From positions 13,806,340 to 13,870,339 of the forward strand of contig NC_087081.1 in NCBI RefSeq assembly GCF_026151205.1: a stretch of DNA of 64,000 nucleotides, given 5' to 3'. The stretch is from Bolinopsis microptera (taxonomy: Eukaryota > Ctenophora > Tentaculata > Lobata > Bolinopsidae). The notes beneath the pieces were generated by a model. The model had not been told where the DNA came from. It saw nothing but the letters and a program-made list of their open reading frames with translations, and did no database searches. A program made the translations under genes and the position numbers. Of this stretch, positions 46,248-57,764 are shown one piece after another (positions within the stretch are counted from its first letter, which is position 1; each line of letters begins with the position of its first letter).

Positions 46248-48949
46248 GCTAAGACAAACTTTATTAGTCAGGTTAAAAATGGTGACCATCACTACCATCA
46301 ACTAAATATGGCACCGAAGAATAATACAGTTTAACTCCAATGCTGCAAGACGGCCAAGACCCAGGATCATCGATGACCTCAAAGCCTATGATAGGGAGAT
46401 GTTATCATGGTGTAGTATGTTGATGACAGCTCTGCTCGAGTTGTGGCAGATTCTCTGAACTTCTCAAATCAGGAAATCTGTACAAATATATAGCTATTCT
46501 TTCATTGCGGACTCAGAAAGAACAGACAATTTTTTGTACACCTTGGGGTTAATATCCAAACATCAGGTGAGCATAATCTTGGAAATTTTGTTGTCTCTAA
46601 AGAATAGGGATGAGTGGTAGGGTGAGAATCCCTGCCACGTTTTTGGTCTGTTTCGCCGGGGCTCATGTCTTTCCTTGAGGGAGCATTAGTGTCTACAGAA
46701 AAACTGACAAATCCTAGCGAAGTCCAATCCGAACCACATCTTCCATCAGAGGTGGTGCTGGGTCAGCTGGTTACTGAACGGATTGGCCTGGAGAATGGCA
46801 TAGTCCTGTTACTCTCAAGTTAACCATAGAGGGGGTCAGGCGCTGTTCGCTCACCGCTGGTTCTTGGAGCCAACACCCTCAGCCCCACAGAAGTGGGAGC
46901 ACTGTCAGTGGTGGCTCACCCAGATAACGGACAGTGTCTCTCTTTCTTTCTTCTTGGACTTGCATTGTTGCTGGCGAGTCAGCCAGTAGCAATGCAGCAT
47001 CTCACTCACTCAATCACCTCAGCAGTTCGGTCCCTTTTTTCATTGCATTACTTTCGCTCCAGGATAGCACTGTCCTGTCATCCCCAAGCTAACTATCGAG
47101 GTAGGGGGTCGGATGCCATCCGTCTCACCTGGTTCTTGACCTGTCGCCCTCAGACCTACAGAGGTGGGGTGCACTGTCGGTGGCCTGTCACCCAGGTTGA
47201 CGGTGGTATCTCTCCCTCTGCCTCCCTTTGGACATGCATTGTTGCTGGTGAGTCAGCTGGCAGCAGTGTATCATACTATTGCGTGTTTACTAATCCCCTC
47301 TTAGCTTTCAGGCTAAACTAAAATTATAAACTAACAGAAGCAGGATAGAAGCAAGAAATCATCAGTAGCCCCTCAACTTAACGAAGACTGATATCTACCG
47401 CTCTGGTACAAGCAACTCTGATAAAGTACGACACTGCTGCTTCTCTGGGAAGTCAGCACCAACAGAAATGGGGACACTCTCTGATATGAGTGCTGGAATT
47501 CTCAGCCGTTTTACTCTACAGGCTAAGTTTCTTGTTATAATTCTATTGCTCTGTTCTTTCATTTGTATTCTGTCTCACTCTACTGCATATTGTAGATCGT
47601 CAGCATTCATAGAACCAGGGTCTCAGTTACAGTCCTTCTGTTAGTTGACTAGACACACTTTTTGCATCATCTTTCGGTTTTTGACGGCGTTTAGAAAACT
47701 TCTTGTTTTCTCGATCGTTACTTGCCTCCGTATTGGCTGCTAAACTAAAATTATAAACTAACATTCGGTCCACCCCCTTGTGTGTATACTAACACCCCTA
47801 GATTCCCAGGAACAGGCATAAATATCTACGGAAATCAAAGCCAAACAGACAGACAGCTACTCAGCCACAATGCAGGACAACAGATACTGCTCTGAACCAA
47901 GGATAAGTCTGATGGATACAGTCTCCCTAGACATTCGCACAGATTACAAGAATGCCAACATCAGACATCACGTCTCTTATTAAGACAAAGCTCAACTCTC
48001 TATCCAAGTTCCTGAAATCAGAGTTGTCTAACTGAGATTCGCAGTCAGACATGCAGTATACCCCCCTCGACCAACCCAGCTACTAATCCGTGTCTACAGG
48101 CAAGAAATTGATCTCGTCATTTGTAATATAACATGAAATATTATATACCTATTGAAATTCTCATCCTCCACATCATACAAAAGAGAACGGCCCATGGCCA
48201 TACACCACATATCAAAGAGAAAGGCCTCCGGCCAGACATATCAGACCTAACATGATCTATTTTCCTTAAAAGCCCATGTTTATATAAAGTTTTAGCGTGT
48301 AAAATTGATTCACTTTACTTACTTGTTTATAAATTTTACCTCGAACCATGCTTTCACAGAATTAAAATATTACCACACGACAGGGCGACAGTTTTCCAAA
48401 ACTGGTTACATTCTTCCCTCAAGGCGCAGCTCCTACACCTGGTAAATTCCACTCTAATAGCACAACCTCTCAAACAGACTCACCGAAGTAATCTTCAGCC
48501 ATCAAATGCGAAGGGACTATAGCACCGCTTTCAAACCTGATCATGTTACAAGGCATGACTTTTCTGCCACTACTTCATCATTATAGATTAGTGATTACTT
48601 AGTGTGTAGATGAAACGATATGAGTGTAGCACACACTGGCTTATCAATGAATGATTGATTCATCCTATCAGCGTTATCTTGATTCGAATTTAGATTGCTA
48701 TATTAAATTTTTCCTATATTCTACGTAACGCGCGAACGCCATTTGAGCACAGTATGTGCTAATGATCTCGCTGTCGATCCTTTAATACGTTTTGCGCGCT
48801 GCGCTAGCTACTCTGGTAGCGCGCATGGCGGGTAATTTTATTATCTATTGTTTCAACTTTTTATTCAGTTTTATTCATTTAAACGATGTTAATCATTTGA
48901 AACGACTTTACTAAAATTTGTCAACGAAGAAGAACTCTAAATTGTTACC
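46248..48949. other. No supported gene; contains an internal duplication
   Basis: The 142-codon frame at 46893-47321 lies across a duplicated segment and has no recognisable domain. A 24-base word (GCTAAACTAAAATTATAAAC...) occurs at about 47312 and again at about 47740, bracketing 0.4 kb. CG-rich words (TAGCGCGCATGGCG) are near 48820. The 46248-46300 part may be the 5' leader or upstream intron of the ANKLE1-like gene. Confidence 0.4.
46790..47265. repeat. ~270-bp tandem duplication, diverged
   Basis: 46790-46995 and 47060-47265 share blocks in the same order: CCTGTTACTCTCAAGTTAAC / CCTGTCATCCCCAAGCTAAC, GGGGGTC, CACC-GCTGGTTCTTG / CACC-TGGTTCTTG, GCACTGTC-GTGG, then GCATTGTTGCTGG-GAGTCAGC. 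The copies are clearly diverged, so the duplication is old. Confidence 0.7.
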
Positions 48950-49268
48950 ACAGCAACCATTCAATGTTGCCATAGAAACTACACACTCTTAACATAGCAA
49001 CCACACACGGTTACCGTAGCAACTCCAAATCACTACCTAGCAACTAAACACTGCTACCATAGTAACTACATACTGATACTATAGCAACTACACACTGTTA
49101 CCATAGCAACTACACACTGATACCATAGCAACTACACACTGTTACCATGGCTACTACACACTGTTACCATAGCAACTCACCATAGCAACTACACACTGTT
49201 ACCATAGCAACTACACACTGTTACCATAGCAACTACACACTGTTACCATAGTAACCACACACCGTTAC
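48950..49268. repeat. ~22-bp satellite (TTACCATAGCAACTACACAC)
   Basis: About fourteen units of GTTACCATAGCAACTACACACT occur. Those at 49080-49260 are nearly identical and those at the start more diverged. Confidence 0.92.
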
Positions 49269-49274
49269 CAGGAA

Positions 49275-51445
49275 CGAGAGCGAGGGTCGACAAGGGGCTA
49301 TTGCGATGCAATCTGGACAAGAGGGCATATTTCAAAACTGGTTCCACTTGGAGGAAATTTCAGAAATGCTTTTATCAATCCAATTTTGGAAATTTTAGAA
49401 TGTTTGAACTTTATACTTTGAAAATCTGCAATATTGGAGGCATCAATCTACTCTATCATGCAAAAATAGCTCATTCTATCATCGACACTAAAACAATCCT
49501 CAAAAGTGTGCTCTACTTCATAACGTCTCTAGATTAGGCCTTTGCTTGAACTAAACCCAAATTTTGTGTGTTAGTATATGAGATTTAATTTTTACAGACT
49601 GATATAAAGCCCAATCAAGGAGAATGAGCTAACATGGGGAAAATGTGGTTTAAAATTTTTTGTCACTCCGTAACAAAAAAGTGTCAAAAAGTTATCTATT
49701 CTCTTAACTACACGCCTATTGCATTCCATATTTTCTGAAGTATCTCAGTGACCTTACACTAAGATTTTCCAACATTTTCGATTGATAACATTATAATTTA
49801 AGAGGAGATATGATGAGCCAAACTTTGGTCACTCCGTAACGCTGTGTTACGGAGTGACAAATTCAAGGGACATTGTCACTCCGTAACGAATTTTGTTTAT
49901 TGACATTGGACACATACTGTCCAATCAGGTTGTCATAAATACACCAAAGGAGTTTGCAACCTATGCTGACAGTCTTCTCAAGTCAATCAATGTCGTGTAT
50001 GTTGGAGATCTAGCCTCAGGTATGGAAGAGGAGTGCAGAAGAAAGCAAGACCAGTTCCAGGAACCTTGAAAGTGCACCACATTGTCCGTTCTTTCAAAGA
50101 TAACAGCTGCATCCTTACCTTTAGGGGCACGTCAGTTGATGGATCTTTGATAAAGAAGATAGAGTATGCCGATGAATCATCTGCTCAGACGACTTCAACA
50201 GCAGTTATTGGAGAGGAGGAAACACCATCATCTTCTAACAGCTGTGAAACTTACAACATTGATCAATTCGTGATTGTTAACTGGGAGGGTGAACTTTACC
50301 CAGGAAAAGTTATTGGCAAGCCAGACAGCAGTAACCTTACCGTTAGGTGCCTTGTACCAGCTGGAAAACCTGGATCAATCTGGAAATGGCCTGACAAAGA
50401 GGACGTCCATGATTACGAACTTAGTGACGTGAAAGGAGCTATTGGTATGCCGAAGCTCTTGCCGGGAACATGGAGAAGAATAGAGTTTGAAGTACCTGAA
50501 CTTGCTTATAAGTGGGGTGTAAAGGTTTGAATTTTCGTTAATCTGTGTACATTGTACAGTTTATAACTTTAAACAAATAAGCCCAGATTTTTAAACATTT
50601 CATTATGATATGTCACTCTGTAACAGATTCTTAACCGAGTAATATTTGTAGAAAGTTAAACCAATGAGACTGATTTTTATGCAGTTGTTAATATTTTTCA
50701 AACAGTGATTTAAATGTGCTGTATTTTAAGGGAAATTTACAGAGTTGTAAGCTCCAGGCCCCAGGGTTGATTTTTTATCACATGATCGTATTTTTATTCA
50801 TAATTGTGATCAAGACTAATGAATTGTACCAGATTTGATTTATTTCACATCAATAAATTTGTGTGTCTACCTTGTTTAAGTGTTATCTATCTAATTTTGA
50901 AAAGAATTCTACTATTTAGAGTCAGGAACAGGATGAAAAATGATGAAAAATTCGAGTGGAATGAGAGACTGTTTGATGCGTCACTCCGTAACAGTCACTC
51001 CATAACAATCCCCAAAATTTTCGAAGCTTCAAATTTTTTATTCCTTTGGCAATACACACTTTTTCTTGATTAATTATTGAAGGAAAATGTCTGAAAAGTT
51101 CCTGGAAGCCGTCAAAATGCAACTTTCAAGAATATCTGAGATAAAAATTAGGTCAGAATATGGGTGTACCAAAATCTGAAAATGTATCTAGTCACTCAGT
51201 AACGAAATTTCGACTTTTAATTACTCAAAAACGGATTGATTTCTCACTATTTTCTTTGGCAGATATGTAAATCGTAGGTTTGAAAAGCCTTAGAAACATA
51301 ATTTAACCAATAATGAACCTGTTTTCTTGGACATTTTTCGGAAAAAATGGGTAAAATTGTCACACCGTAACATTCTATAGTTTTGAAATATGCCCAAGAG
51401 TCCAGGCTGGCTCCCTTAGTTCCAACCTCTCGGTACTGGAAACGA
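49275..51445 (+). mobile_element. 2.2-kb inverted-repeat element with recurrent TGTCACTCCGTAAC motif
   Basis: The left end (GAGCGAGGGTCGACAAGGGG ... GGGCATATTTCAAAACTGG) is mirrored by the right end at 51374-51440 (inverted GAGAGGTTGGAACTAAGGG ... GGGCATATTTCAAAACTA), giving imperfect arms of about 65 bases. Inside, TGTCACTCCGTAAC or variants occur near 49665, 49829, 49850 (inverted), 49877, 50610, 50980, 50992, 51190 and 51359. One coding exon is present at 49928-50530. Related words (GCTATTGCGATGCAATC) recur outside at 51667, so nested or adjacent copies are likely. No target duplication was fixed. Confidence 0.6.
49928..50530 (+). pseudogene. Element-borne protein with Tudor/chromo-like module, frameshifted
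   Basis: After an acceptor-like CCAATCAG, the frame VVINTPKEFATYADSLLKSI continues to YVGDLASGMEEE. One base-level frameshift near 50030 is needed to reach KKARPVPGTLKVHHIVRSFK and the long remaining frame, which ends TGA at 50528-50530. The C-terminal part, YNIDQFVIVNWEGELYPGKV then VRCLVPAGKPGSIWKWPDKE, looks like a small beta-barrel (Tudor/chromo-like) with W/Y residues. It ends GTWRRIEFEVPELAYKWGVKV. I recall the PxPGT-x-x-H plus beta-barrel pairing from invertebrate repeat-encoded proteins without a settled name. The cargo sits between the inverted ends and among the TGTCACTCCGTAAC motifs. Confidence 0.5.
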
Positions 51446-52889
51446 TACATTTTCTAATCCTGATAACCCATCTCCAAGTTACAGTCATACAATAAAAGTA
51501 CAATCTCATCGAACTCACATCTCTTGAGTTAAGCGCAAAGCGTCACTATGGGACCTTCGCGATGCGAACCAGACACATAGTCTGGACTGGTACCTCAGAC
51601 GCTAACGTGAAACTTACAGAGTATATAGGATATAACAACTTACTCGGGCGTAAGGAGTCGATACGGAGCTATTGCGATGCAATCCAGGCAAGTGTCTGGA
51701 CTGGCTCCTAAAACTCCAAACGCTCGGGCGAGCGGCATGGTAACTCTGATTCTTTACAAATTATAATCTACCAAACATACAGTACTCAAAACGAACGCAG
51801 ATTTCAATTCTTATATAGCGAAATAGCCGAAGTGCGCGGAGGCCGGGGAGAGGGGCTAGCTCCGGCGCGCGCGCCGGGATAGCACCCCAACACAGCAACG
51901 CGCAGCAGAGTAGTGGGGTCGGCCACACTACCGAATACACGAGAAGCCAACCCGGGATTTATTACCCGCACGGCTATATTATCATGTGCAGTTGAAACCT
52001 GGGGGCTCGCCGACCAGGTTCACCGGGTGGAAACTGAAGGCATATATGACTCCCATATCTGAAAGCAGGTTGGGGGCACTACGGAAAGCTTAGAAGCTCC
52101 CGTCACCTACTAACTAACTACTACTAACTACTACTAGGGATGAGTGCGTAAATGTAGGAAAACTTACAAAAGGTTTGAACATATAGCAACTAAAGCTCAT
52201 CAGTAGGACGGCATATGGTCCATTCTGCATACACAGAGATATGATATTGATGGATGCAGGAGAACTACTTTCAGTTAAGAAGCAAACCTTATTGACCGAC
52301 CTAAACTTCATAATGGATTTGATTTTTAAGCATAATATAACGTTTTTATCCAGGTTAAAAATTCAAGCCCTAGTTATCAAGAAGTTAACAAACACCTTAT
52401 TATCCAAAAACTTTAAACTTTAAAACCCTATGGTATACCTTTTGGTATGCCTCTTTTACTTGAAAACAAATCTTTTTTATAGGAAAACAAATTTTAGGAA
52501 AACAAATTTAAATTTTGGTATTTATTAATAACAATCAAAACATATCATATCATAAAAATAAAGCACGTTGGTTGACTGCCTCAGTAAGGTGAATAATTTA
52601 AGCTTGAAGGTGCCCTGCGCATTTACAGAACCTTATGTGGCGATCACATATTCACGAGGACCTGTGAGCGCCAAAATTAATTTAAAGTTTCTAGAAATCA
52701 TACATCACTACGAGTTACTCATGCTTTTGGATTATAAGAGTGCGGATTGTCAGGTATTTCATTCATTCATACTTAATCGGTTTAAAGCTGTATATTTAGA
52801 ACTCACTATTGTTTAAACTACGAAAGCAGAACGTAGATAATGGACAATATACCGACGACAATAAATATATAATGGTCCTTACAATGGTG
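51446..52889. other. No gene; GC-rich patch and related repeat words
   Basis: 51540-51730 has further GATGCAATCCAGGCAAGTGT / GTCTGGACTGGCTCC words related to the ends of the preceding element. 51830-52100 is GC-rich (GGCGCGCGCGCC) and ends in an (ACT)n-type tract at 52113-52136, which may be the tail of a retroelement. The rest is AT-rich. Confidence 0.4.
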
Positions 52890-53430
52890 CTTAAAGTTAA
52901 AATGCGGTGGAATTATTTATTAGCCTCAGTTTGGCCTCCTACAAGTAGACTCGGCGATTTCTGAACTGTTGAGCTTGAAGAGGATGAATACATTTTTATT
53001 GTTGACACATTAGATAGTCACAATACCGAACATGCTCGAAAATATACACAAAAGTATACTTGTTAGCCTCATTTCACCCTCTCACAAGGTGGTTAGCCTC
53101 ATTTTCACCTCGAAAATTTGAAGCTATAATCCGACGGAATGTCATGTGCAACATAGATATCAAGTAACTAGTGAGTTGTTAACCTGTTTCCGTACATTAA
53201 AGTTAAAATGCGGTCGAATTATTTATTAGCCTCATTTTGGCCTCCTACAAGTAGACTCGGCGATATCTGAAATGTTGAGTTTGAAGAAGATGAATCAATC
53301 TTTATTGTTGACATATTAGATAGTCACAATACCGAAGCAACTCGAAAATATACACAAAAGTATACTTATTAGCCTCATTTCACCCTCTCACAAGGTGGTT
53401 AGCCTCATTTTCACCTCGAATATTTGAAGC
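52890..53430. repeat. Two ~305-bp direct repeats left of the PHD/RT retrotransposon
   Basis: The block AAGTTAAAATGCGGT starts at 52894 and again at 53199. Each unit contains TTATTAGCCTCA-TTTGGCC, CAAGTAGACTCGGCGAT, TTAGATAGTCACAATACCGA and GGTGGTTAGCCTCATTTTCA in the same order. A third copy lies at 57765-58225 beyond the retrotransposon. Confidence 0.85.
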
Positions 53431-54101
53431 TTAAATAGTTAAATACCGATTAAGTATAATCACTATGGATTATACTTGCAACTTGGATATCATGGGCGTA
53501 ACATGAGAAAGTTCTTTTTTGAAAGTGATGAGGCTAATTCGTTAGCCTCAATTGTCCCTCGCAGTTAAATCACTCCTACTGAGTCTAGTGAGTGAGCTAG
53601 GAGGTCGCCGAACATCTCATTTTAAAGCCGTATCGATTTTCAATACGCATACCAAAAATCGAATGCCTAACTAAAACAGAAATGAAATGGCATAAGTTTT
53701 AAATTGTGTGTCAAAAAACGAACTTTTAGGGGTGTTTCTAATGACCAGGGTCAGAATGCTTTTATTTACGGTAAGATTTAATTTTTGCTTCCTGAGAGAT
53801 CAGAGTGTAGCCTCATATCAATCCAACCTCACATAAGTTATGATAAAGTCTCAATCACCTCAAAATCAATAAATGTTTATGCCATGAAACGGACCAAACT
53901 GATCCTAACTCATATTCCACTCATCATAGCATATCGCTTCAGCATGTACAAAGGGCATAACCTCAATCACCTCATGCAGGCTACAATATGAATAACATGA
54001 CTGAAAACTGGCCACGGGCCTAAATATTACATATCAATCAATTACAATTCAATAATATTACCAATATTAAAAACTATCGAAAATATTCAAGAAAGTATTC
54101 T

Positions 54102-56132
54102 CTAGCCAAAGGGCTCAATATTTAAATCTAAATCTTCAATATTGTCTGGTTTATATCGCAACTTGGGCCCTCTGTCCCCCCTTATCGAAATAACCGTTGT
54201 CTTTAATACCTCAAAGCGCAAGCGCTTTCTAAGATATGTAACTGAGTCTGAATAACGCTGACCCGTTGGAGATTCCATCTTTTGTGCAAGCTTTTTAATC
54301 AAGCGTTGCGCTTCGACTCCCATGCCTCCTGTTGTGGAGAAAACTAAAGGTGTAAAGGTAGCTTTTTCCACTTCTAGGACCCTTGCATTATATGCTCTTT
54401 TCTTCTCAGTCTCGTGAGCCAAATACATCATAGGAATTGGTTTAGCGGCGTTGGTTGGAGCAGGAGCGTGAAACACTCTTACATCAAAAAATGCTCTTTC
54501 CAACGCATTCCAAACTGATCTTGCTGATATATCTAGTCGGGCTTGATCTCCAGTTATTGTACCTCGTGGTAACTGCATGCCGCTGACTGGAAGAAGAGGG
54601 GGCTCTGTCTGAACGTCTTTGCATTTGACTGTCCGCATGATATTAGCTATTGTATCTCGAAGTGAGTTATGCCTCAAGGTCACATAACCCCCAAGTTTAC
54701 ACGTGAGGGCATGGTTTGCGGAGTAGGAATCACCACAAGTACAAAGTTTTGGACAATCTTTCAGCTTCAGGTTATATCTTAAAGCTATAGCATCTGAAAA
54801 CTGTTGCTTATTCAGGAGATAACCATAGCTTTTGAGTGGTAAGGTGGTTAGCCAGGAACTTGCACCCTTCTCTGCTGCTAGCTGTAACATAAGTTTAGAT
54901 GTTTGTGGCAGAGACTCCTGAATTGCCTCCTGTCTTCTGGTGTAATACTCATTGCGATCTTTACTGATGGATGTCTTGATTTCATGGCTTTTATCCTTGT
55001 CTTCAAGATAGTTTACCTCTTGGCTTAGTATAGCCGTTTTTAGCAAAACTGTAGCTTTGACTGAATACAGGAACTCTGAGTTGGCCAGTTCTGTTATTAT
55101 AGGGATACCCAGCCCTCCATACCTTGGTGGTAGAGAAAAGATCTCTCTAAGAGTGTCAGTGCAACTAAATGCTCTATCAAGGATTGCTGGAATGAACTCC
55201 TCTCTGATGGTAAGTTCGAGTGGTTGAAGTCTATCTGCTATCTCAGGTGTAGTCCTACACACATAGTTCCATCTTTTCAAAAGTCCATATACAAATGCAG
55301 AGTATGCAACTTGAGGCTCTCTTGATGCAATTCCTGCTAATTGCTTCACGTCACGACACCATTCCTCCACTTTCTGGTCTATAAAGCTGTGATGCCCTTC
55401 TATTGACCCAATAAAACTGCCTAAATACCCTTTCCCAACCGTTGTGATGTTGACATCAGGAAACATCTCTTTTGCAGCTTGTTCAAAATCAGGCTTCACC
55501 ACTATCCATGTCTTGGCAGGTTTTGGCTGGTATCCAAACCCTGGTCCATTGCGACACAAAGTTTTCCACCATTTTTGCAGCCCAACTAACTTTCCTCCTG
55601 CAGCTGAGTCATCAGCATACCAAATCTGTTTGGTGCCTTCTATGTTGTGTGTAGAGTAGATTAAGGGCATAGTTGCACAAGCATAGAAACCCATGGCAGG
55701 TGGATCTCCTTGAGTAGTGCCAGATTCACTTAAGATCATCTCCTCTCCGCCAGATATAAATAACTCCGCAGGGGATCTGTAGATGTTCATCAGATATGTT
55801 GCAGCCTCTGGGCAAACCACATACATGTTATTAAGTGCTGCTTCTCTGTTCAACAAATTGAAAGCATTCTCAGCATCAACAAAGATCATTGCTTCTGTAT
55901 CAGGGGTTTCAAAGAGCTCTCTGGCTGCATGGACTGCAGCCTCCACTCCTCCTTGAAGGCCCGCACAAACCTGAATAGGTGCTGTTGAGGTAGCAAAATC
56001 TTCTTGCAATGTCATCATAACTGATTTGCCAACAATTCTTCTGATAACCTCACCAATCCCTATAGGGCGCACCCCGGGCTTCTTATCCAGAGGCACCAGC
56101 CTACAAGCAGTGAAGGATTTCAGTAAATCAGG
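54102..56132 (-). CDS. RT + CCHC + restriction-like-endonuclease region (3' part of broken ORF)
   Basis: The frame opens at 56132 after TGA 56135-56133 and ends at 54102. No ATG precedes the conserved start LVPLDKKPGVRPIGIGEV, so it is not an independent gene. Numbered from the valine of that block (56096), the RT motifs are FVDAENAFN (72-80), SGTTQGDP (125-132) and YADD (160-163). A knuckle LCTCGDSYSANHALTC follows. The C-terminus has ARLDISARSVWNALERAFFD then VRVFHAPA, resembling a PD-(D/E)xK endonuclease core as in R2/R4-type elements, and ends VISIRGDRG. The nuclease assignment is inferred from acidic residues and position. Confidence 0.75.
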   Translation of the reverse strand, partial: PDLLKSFTACRLVPLDKKPGVRPIGIGEVIRRIVGKSVMMTLQEDFATSTAPIQVCAGLQGGVEAAVHAARELFETPDTEAMIFVDAENAFNLLNREAALNNMYVVCPEAATYLMNIYRSPAELFISGGEEMILSESGTTQGDPPAMGFYACATMPLIYSTHNIEGTKQIWYADDSAAGGKLVGLQKWWKTLCRNGPGFGYQPKPAKTWIVVKPDFEQAAKEMFPDVNITTVGKGYLGSFIGSIEGHHSFIDQKVEEWCRDVKQLAGIASREPQVAYSAFVYGLLKRWNYVCRTTPEIADRLQPLELTIREEFIPAILDRAFSCTDTLREIFSLPPRYGGLGIPIITELANSEFLYSVKATVLLKTAILSQEVNYLEDKDKSHEIKTSISKDRNEYYTRRQEAIQESLPQTSKLMLQLAAEKGASSWLTTLPLKSYGYLLNKQQFSDAIALRYNLKLKDCPKLCTCGDSYSANHALTCKLGGYVTLRHNSLRDTIANIMRTVKCKDVQTEPPLLPVSGMQLPRGTITGDQARLDISARSVWNALERAFFDVRVFHAPAPTNAAKPIPMMYLAHETEKKRAYNARVLEVEKATFTPLVFSTTGGMGVEAQRLIKKLAQKMESPTGQRYSDSVTYLRKRLRFEVLKTTVISIRGDRGPKLRYKPDNIEDLDLNIEPFG

Positions 56133-57469
56133 TCAACATATCTGACACAAAGGACTCTCACCATGTTTGCAATAGCGCTACAAAGAGCATCTGACTTTTT
56201 CCCGAACTGCTTTGAACACAGAATCCGTTTCCACCCGTCAGAATCCAAGCCTGAAGGCCCTCCAGCACCCTGAACTTGCTTGGCTACATGCCTGATCCTG
56301 TCTCCGTCTATGCTATCAAAAATGACCGGTTCCACATGTCTAAATGGGCCATTAAGGCAACTGCCTTCTGGGGCTGGGGTGGCTTTCGGATGTTTCTCCT
56401 TGAGGACTTTAATAACTTCTGCTGTGGGGTTAAGCGCACATGTTGCTCTCTCTCCTATCCAGCGCATTGCCGCAGATACTTTTCCCTCCATCATCAGTCG
56501 AGTGAACACCTTTTCAATCTGTCCCTTCTCGTACTTCCTTCCTCCAATCCTCCTCTGGATTTCTCTACCTTCTCTCAGGAGTTCAGTCAACTTTCCCTCT
56601 TGCCATAGTTCCATTCTTCGTTTCAAGGCTTTGCTGTGGTCTGCAGTCTTTGATTTCTTGGTTGGCTTCTGAAGCAGCAAGGCCGGCATTATCATTAAGA
56701 GTGTCAAACAAATTCTCTCCATAGCACTGCCTGATCCAAAGTTTTTAACAACCTTGGTCATCTCCTCTATGAACACCTTGCCAATCGCCCCTGAGGGGAG
56801 AATAAATAGATTTCTCTTCCATTGAACAATCTCATCGTAAATTTCCTCACACTTAATCTTCACTTCTTCACCTTTCCATGGACCTAACAAAAGGAGGGGG
56901 GAGATCTGTGAACTCTCGTAGTCAGGAAGTGAGCACTGAATAGCCGGAGCCTCAACCATTACTTCTTGCTCATCAACTTCACTCCTTATCTCTTTAATCG
57001 CTGCCGTGAGTAGGTCGTCTTCTCTTTGGGTTCCTGTAACATCAGGGTCTCCTAGTTCCAGAAGGAACTGAGTTAACTGAGTACTATTTTCAGAAGTTGA
57101 TTGTATATCAACACACTCGTTACAGAACCAACCAGTGGAAGTGTTTATAAGCTGTTCATAGATTAGGCTACTCATGTTAATACAAGTACAGTGGAACCAT
57201 CTTTCGCAACTATTGCAGCAAACTGCCGCATCAAGGTCAGTACACAGAGAGGAACAAACAGGGCAGGTGTCATTGGTCTCTCCGGAGATGTCAGTTGAGG
57301 TCTGGCTGTCAGATGTAACTTCTCTTAGATTATCAGGCTGAAGCAGAATGTCTAATGTACTGTCCGAGCTTGATCCACTTCTGATGTCAATTTCTGGTAC
57401 CAGTGTGCCACCAAAAGGAACCAACTGAATACAGTCTACTTCATTGTTAGATTTAGATCTGGTTTTCAT
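56120..57469 (-). CDS. PHD-finger N-terminal part of the same retrotransposon ORF
   Basis: ATG at 57469 gives MKTRSKSNNEVDCIQLVPFG. The frame is open 10 codons further upstream without a better start. A PHD zinc finger (C4HC3) follows: CPVC, CCNSC, WFHCTC and WFCNEC, a histone-tail-reading fold. After an acidic linker come RMELWQEGKLTELLREGREI and AAMRWIGERATCALNPTAEV, then the pre-RT motif GAGGPSGLDSDGWKRILCS. It stops at TGA 56122-56120 after YVDLIY. The RT frame continues directly in another phase. A single-base loss in the CC run at about 56131 explains the break, so both parts are one ancestral protein. Confidence 0.8.
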   Translation of the reverse strand: MKTRSKSNNEVDCIQLVPFGGTLVPEIDIRSGSSSDSTLDILLQPDNLREVTSDSQTSTDISGETNDTCPVCSSLCTDLDAAVCCNSCERWFHCTCINMSSLIYEQLINTSTGWFCNECVDIQSTSENSTQLTQFLLELGDPDVTGTQREDDLLTAAIKEIRSEVDEQEVMVEAPAIQCSLPDYESSQISPLLLLGPWKGEEVKIKCEEIYDEIVQWKRNLFILPSGAIGKVFIEEMTKVVKNFGSGSAMERICLTLLMIMPALLLQKPTKKSKTADHSKALKRRMELWQEGKLTELLREGREIQRRIGGRKYEKGQIEKVFTRLMMEGKVSAAMRWIGERATCALNPTAEVIKVLKEKHPKATPAPEGSCLNGPFRHVEPVIFDSIDGDRIRHVAKQVQGAGGPSGLDSDGWKRILCSKQFGKKSDALCSAIANMVRVLCVRYVDLIY

Positions 57470-57764
57470 AATTTCCAACCCAAAAACGGGGACCACCACT
57501 GTTTTCCGAGTCGATTACCAGCAGGAGCTGTAGCTTACCGCTGACAGTCCCTACTGGATGCGGGTCTCCTTAACAGTAGTGGATCCGAATTTGGGATCTG
57601 ATGGAGTAATCTCGACACCAGAGGGTTTTACAGAATATTTCGTCAATATTTCAGTTTCATATACTAATTTCTCTTATGACTAGTGCAATTATAAGTCGAC
57701 TTTTGAGGAATAACATTAACAAGTTAATTAGTGGGTCATGATCTGTTTAAATTTCCGTACATTG
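57470..57764. other. Leader of the PHD/RT retrotransposon, boundary unclear
   Basis: Non-coding. From about 57700 the sequence begins to resemble the left flank at 53165 (CTAGTGAGTTGTTAACCTGT), so the element boundary probably lies between 57640 and 57710. Confidence 0.4.

Larger units (their letters stand above)
53600..57700 (-). mobile_element. Retrotransposon with PHD finger, RT and C-terminal nuclease-like domain
   Basis: It has two adjacent - strand frames (57469-56120 and 56132-54102) that meet with a 13-base overlap in different phases. Domain order is PHD finger, conserved linker, RT, zinc knuckle, restriction-like endonuclease-like domain. This order fits RLE-type non-LTR elements. 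Element limits are estimated from the flanking ~305-bp repeats. No poly(A) or target duplication was verified. Confidence 0.7.

Noticed and set aside
46893-47321. 142-codon plus-strand frame
   Set aside because: It spans the diverged 270-bp duplication, has no recognisable domain, and its two halves do not repeat at the protein level.
54102-56096. RT frame as an independent gene starting at the GTG 56096
   Set aside because: There is no ATG, and conserved residues continue upstream in the other phase; it is the 3' half of a frameshifted ORF.
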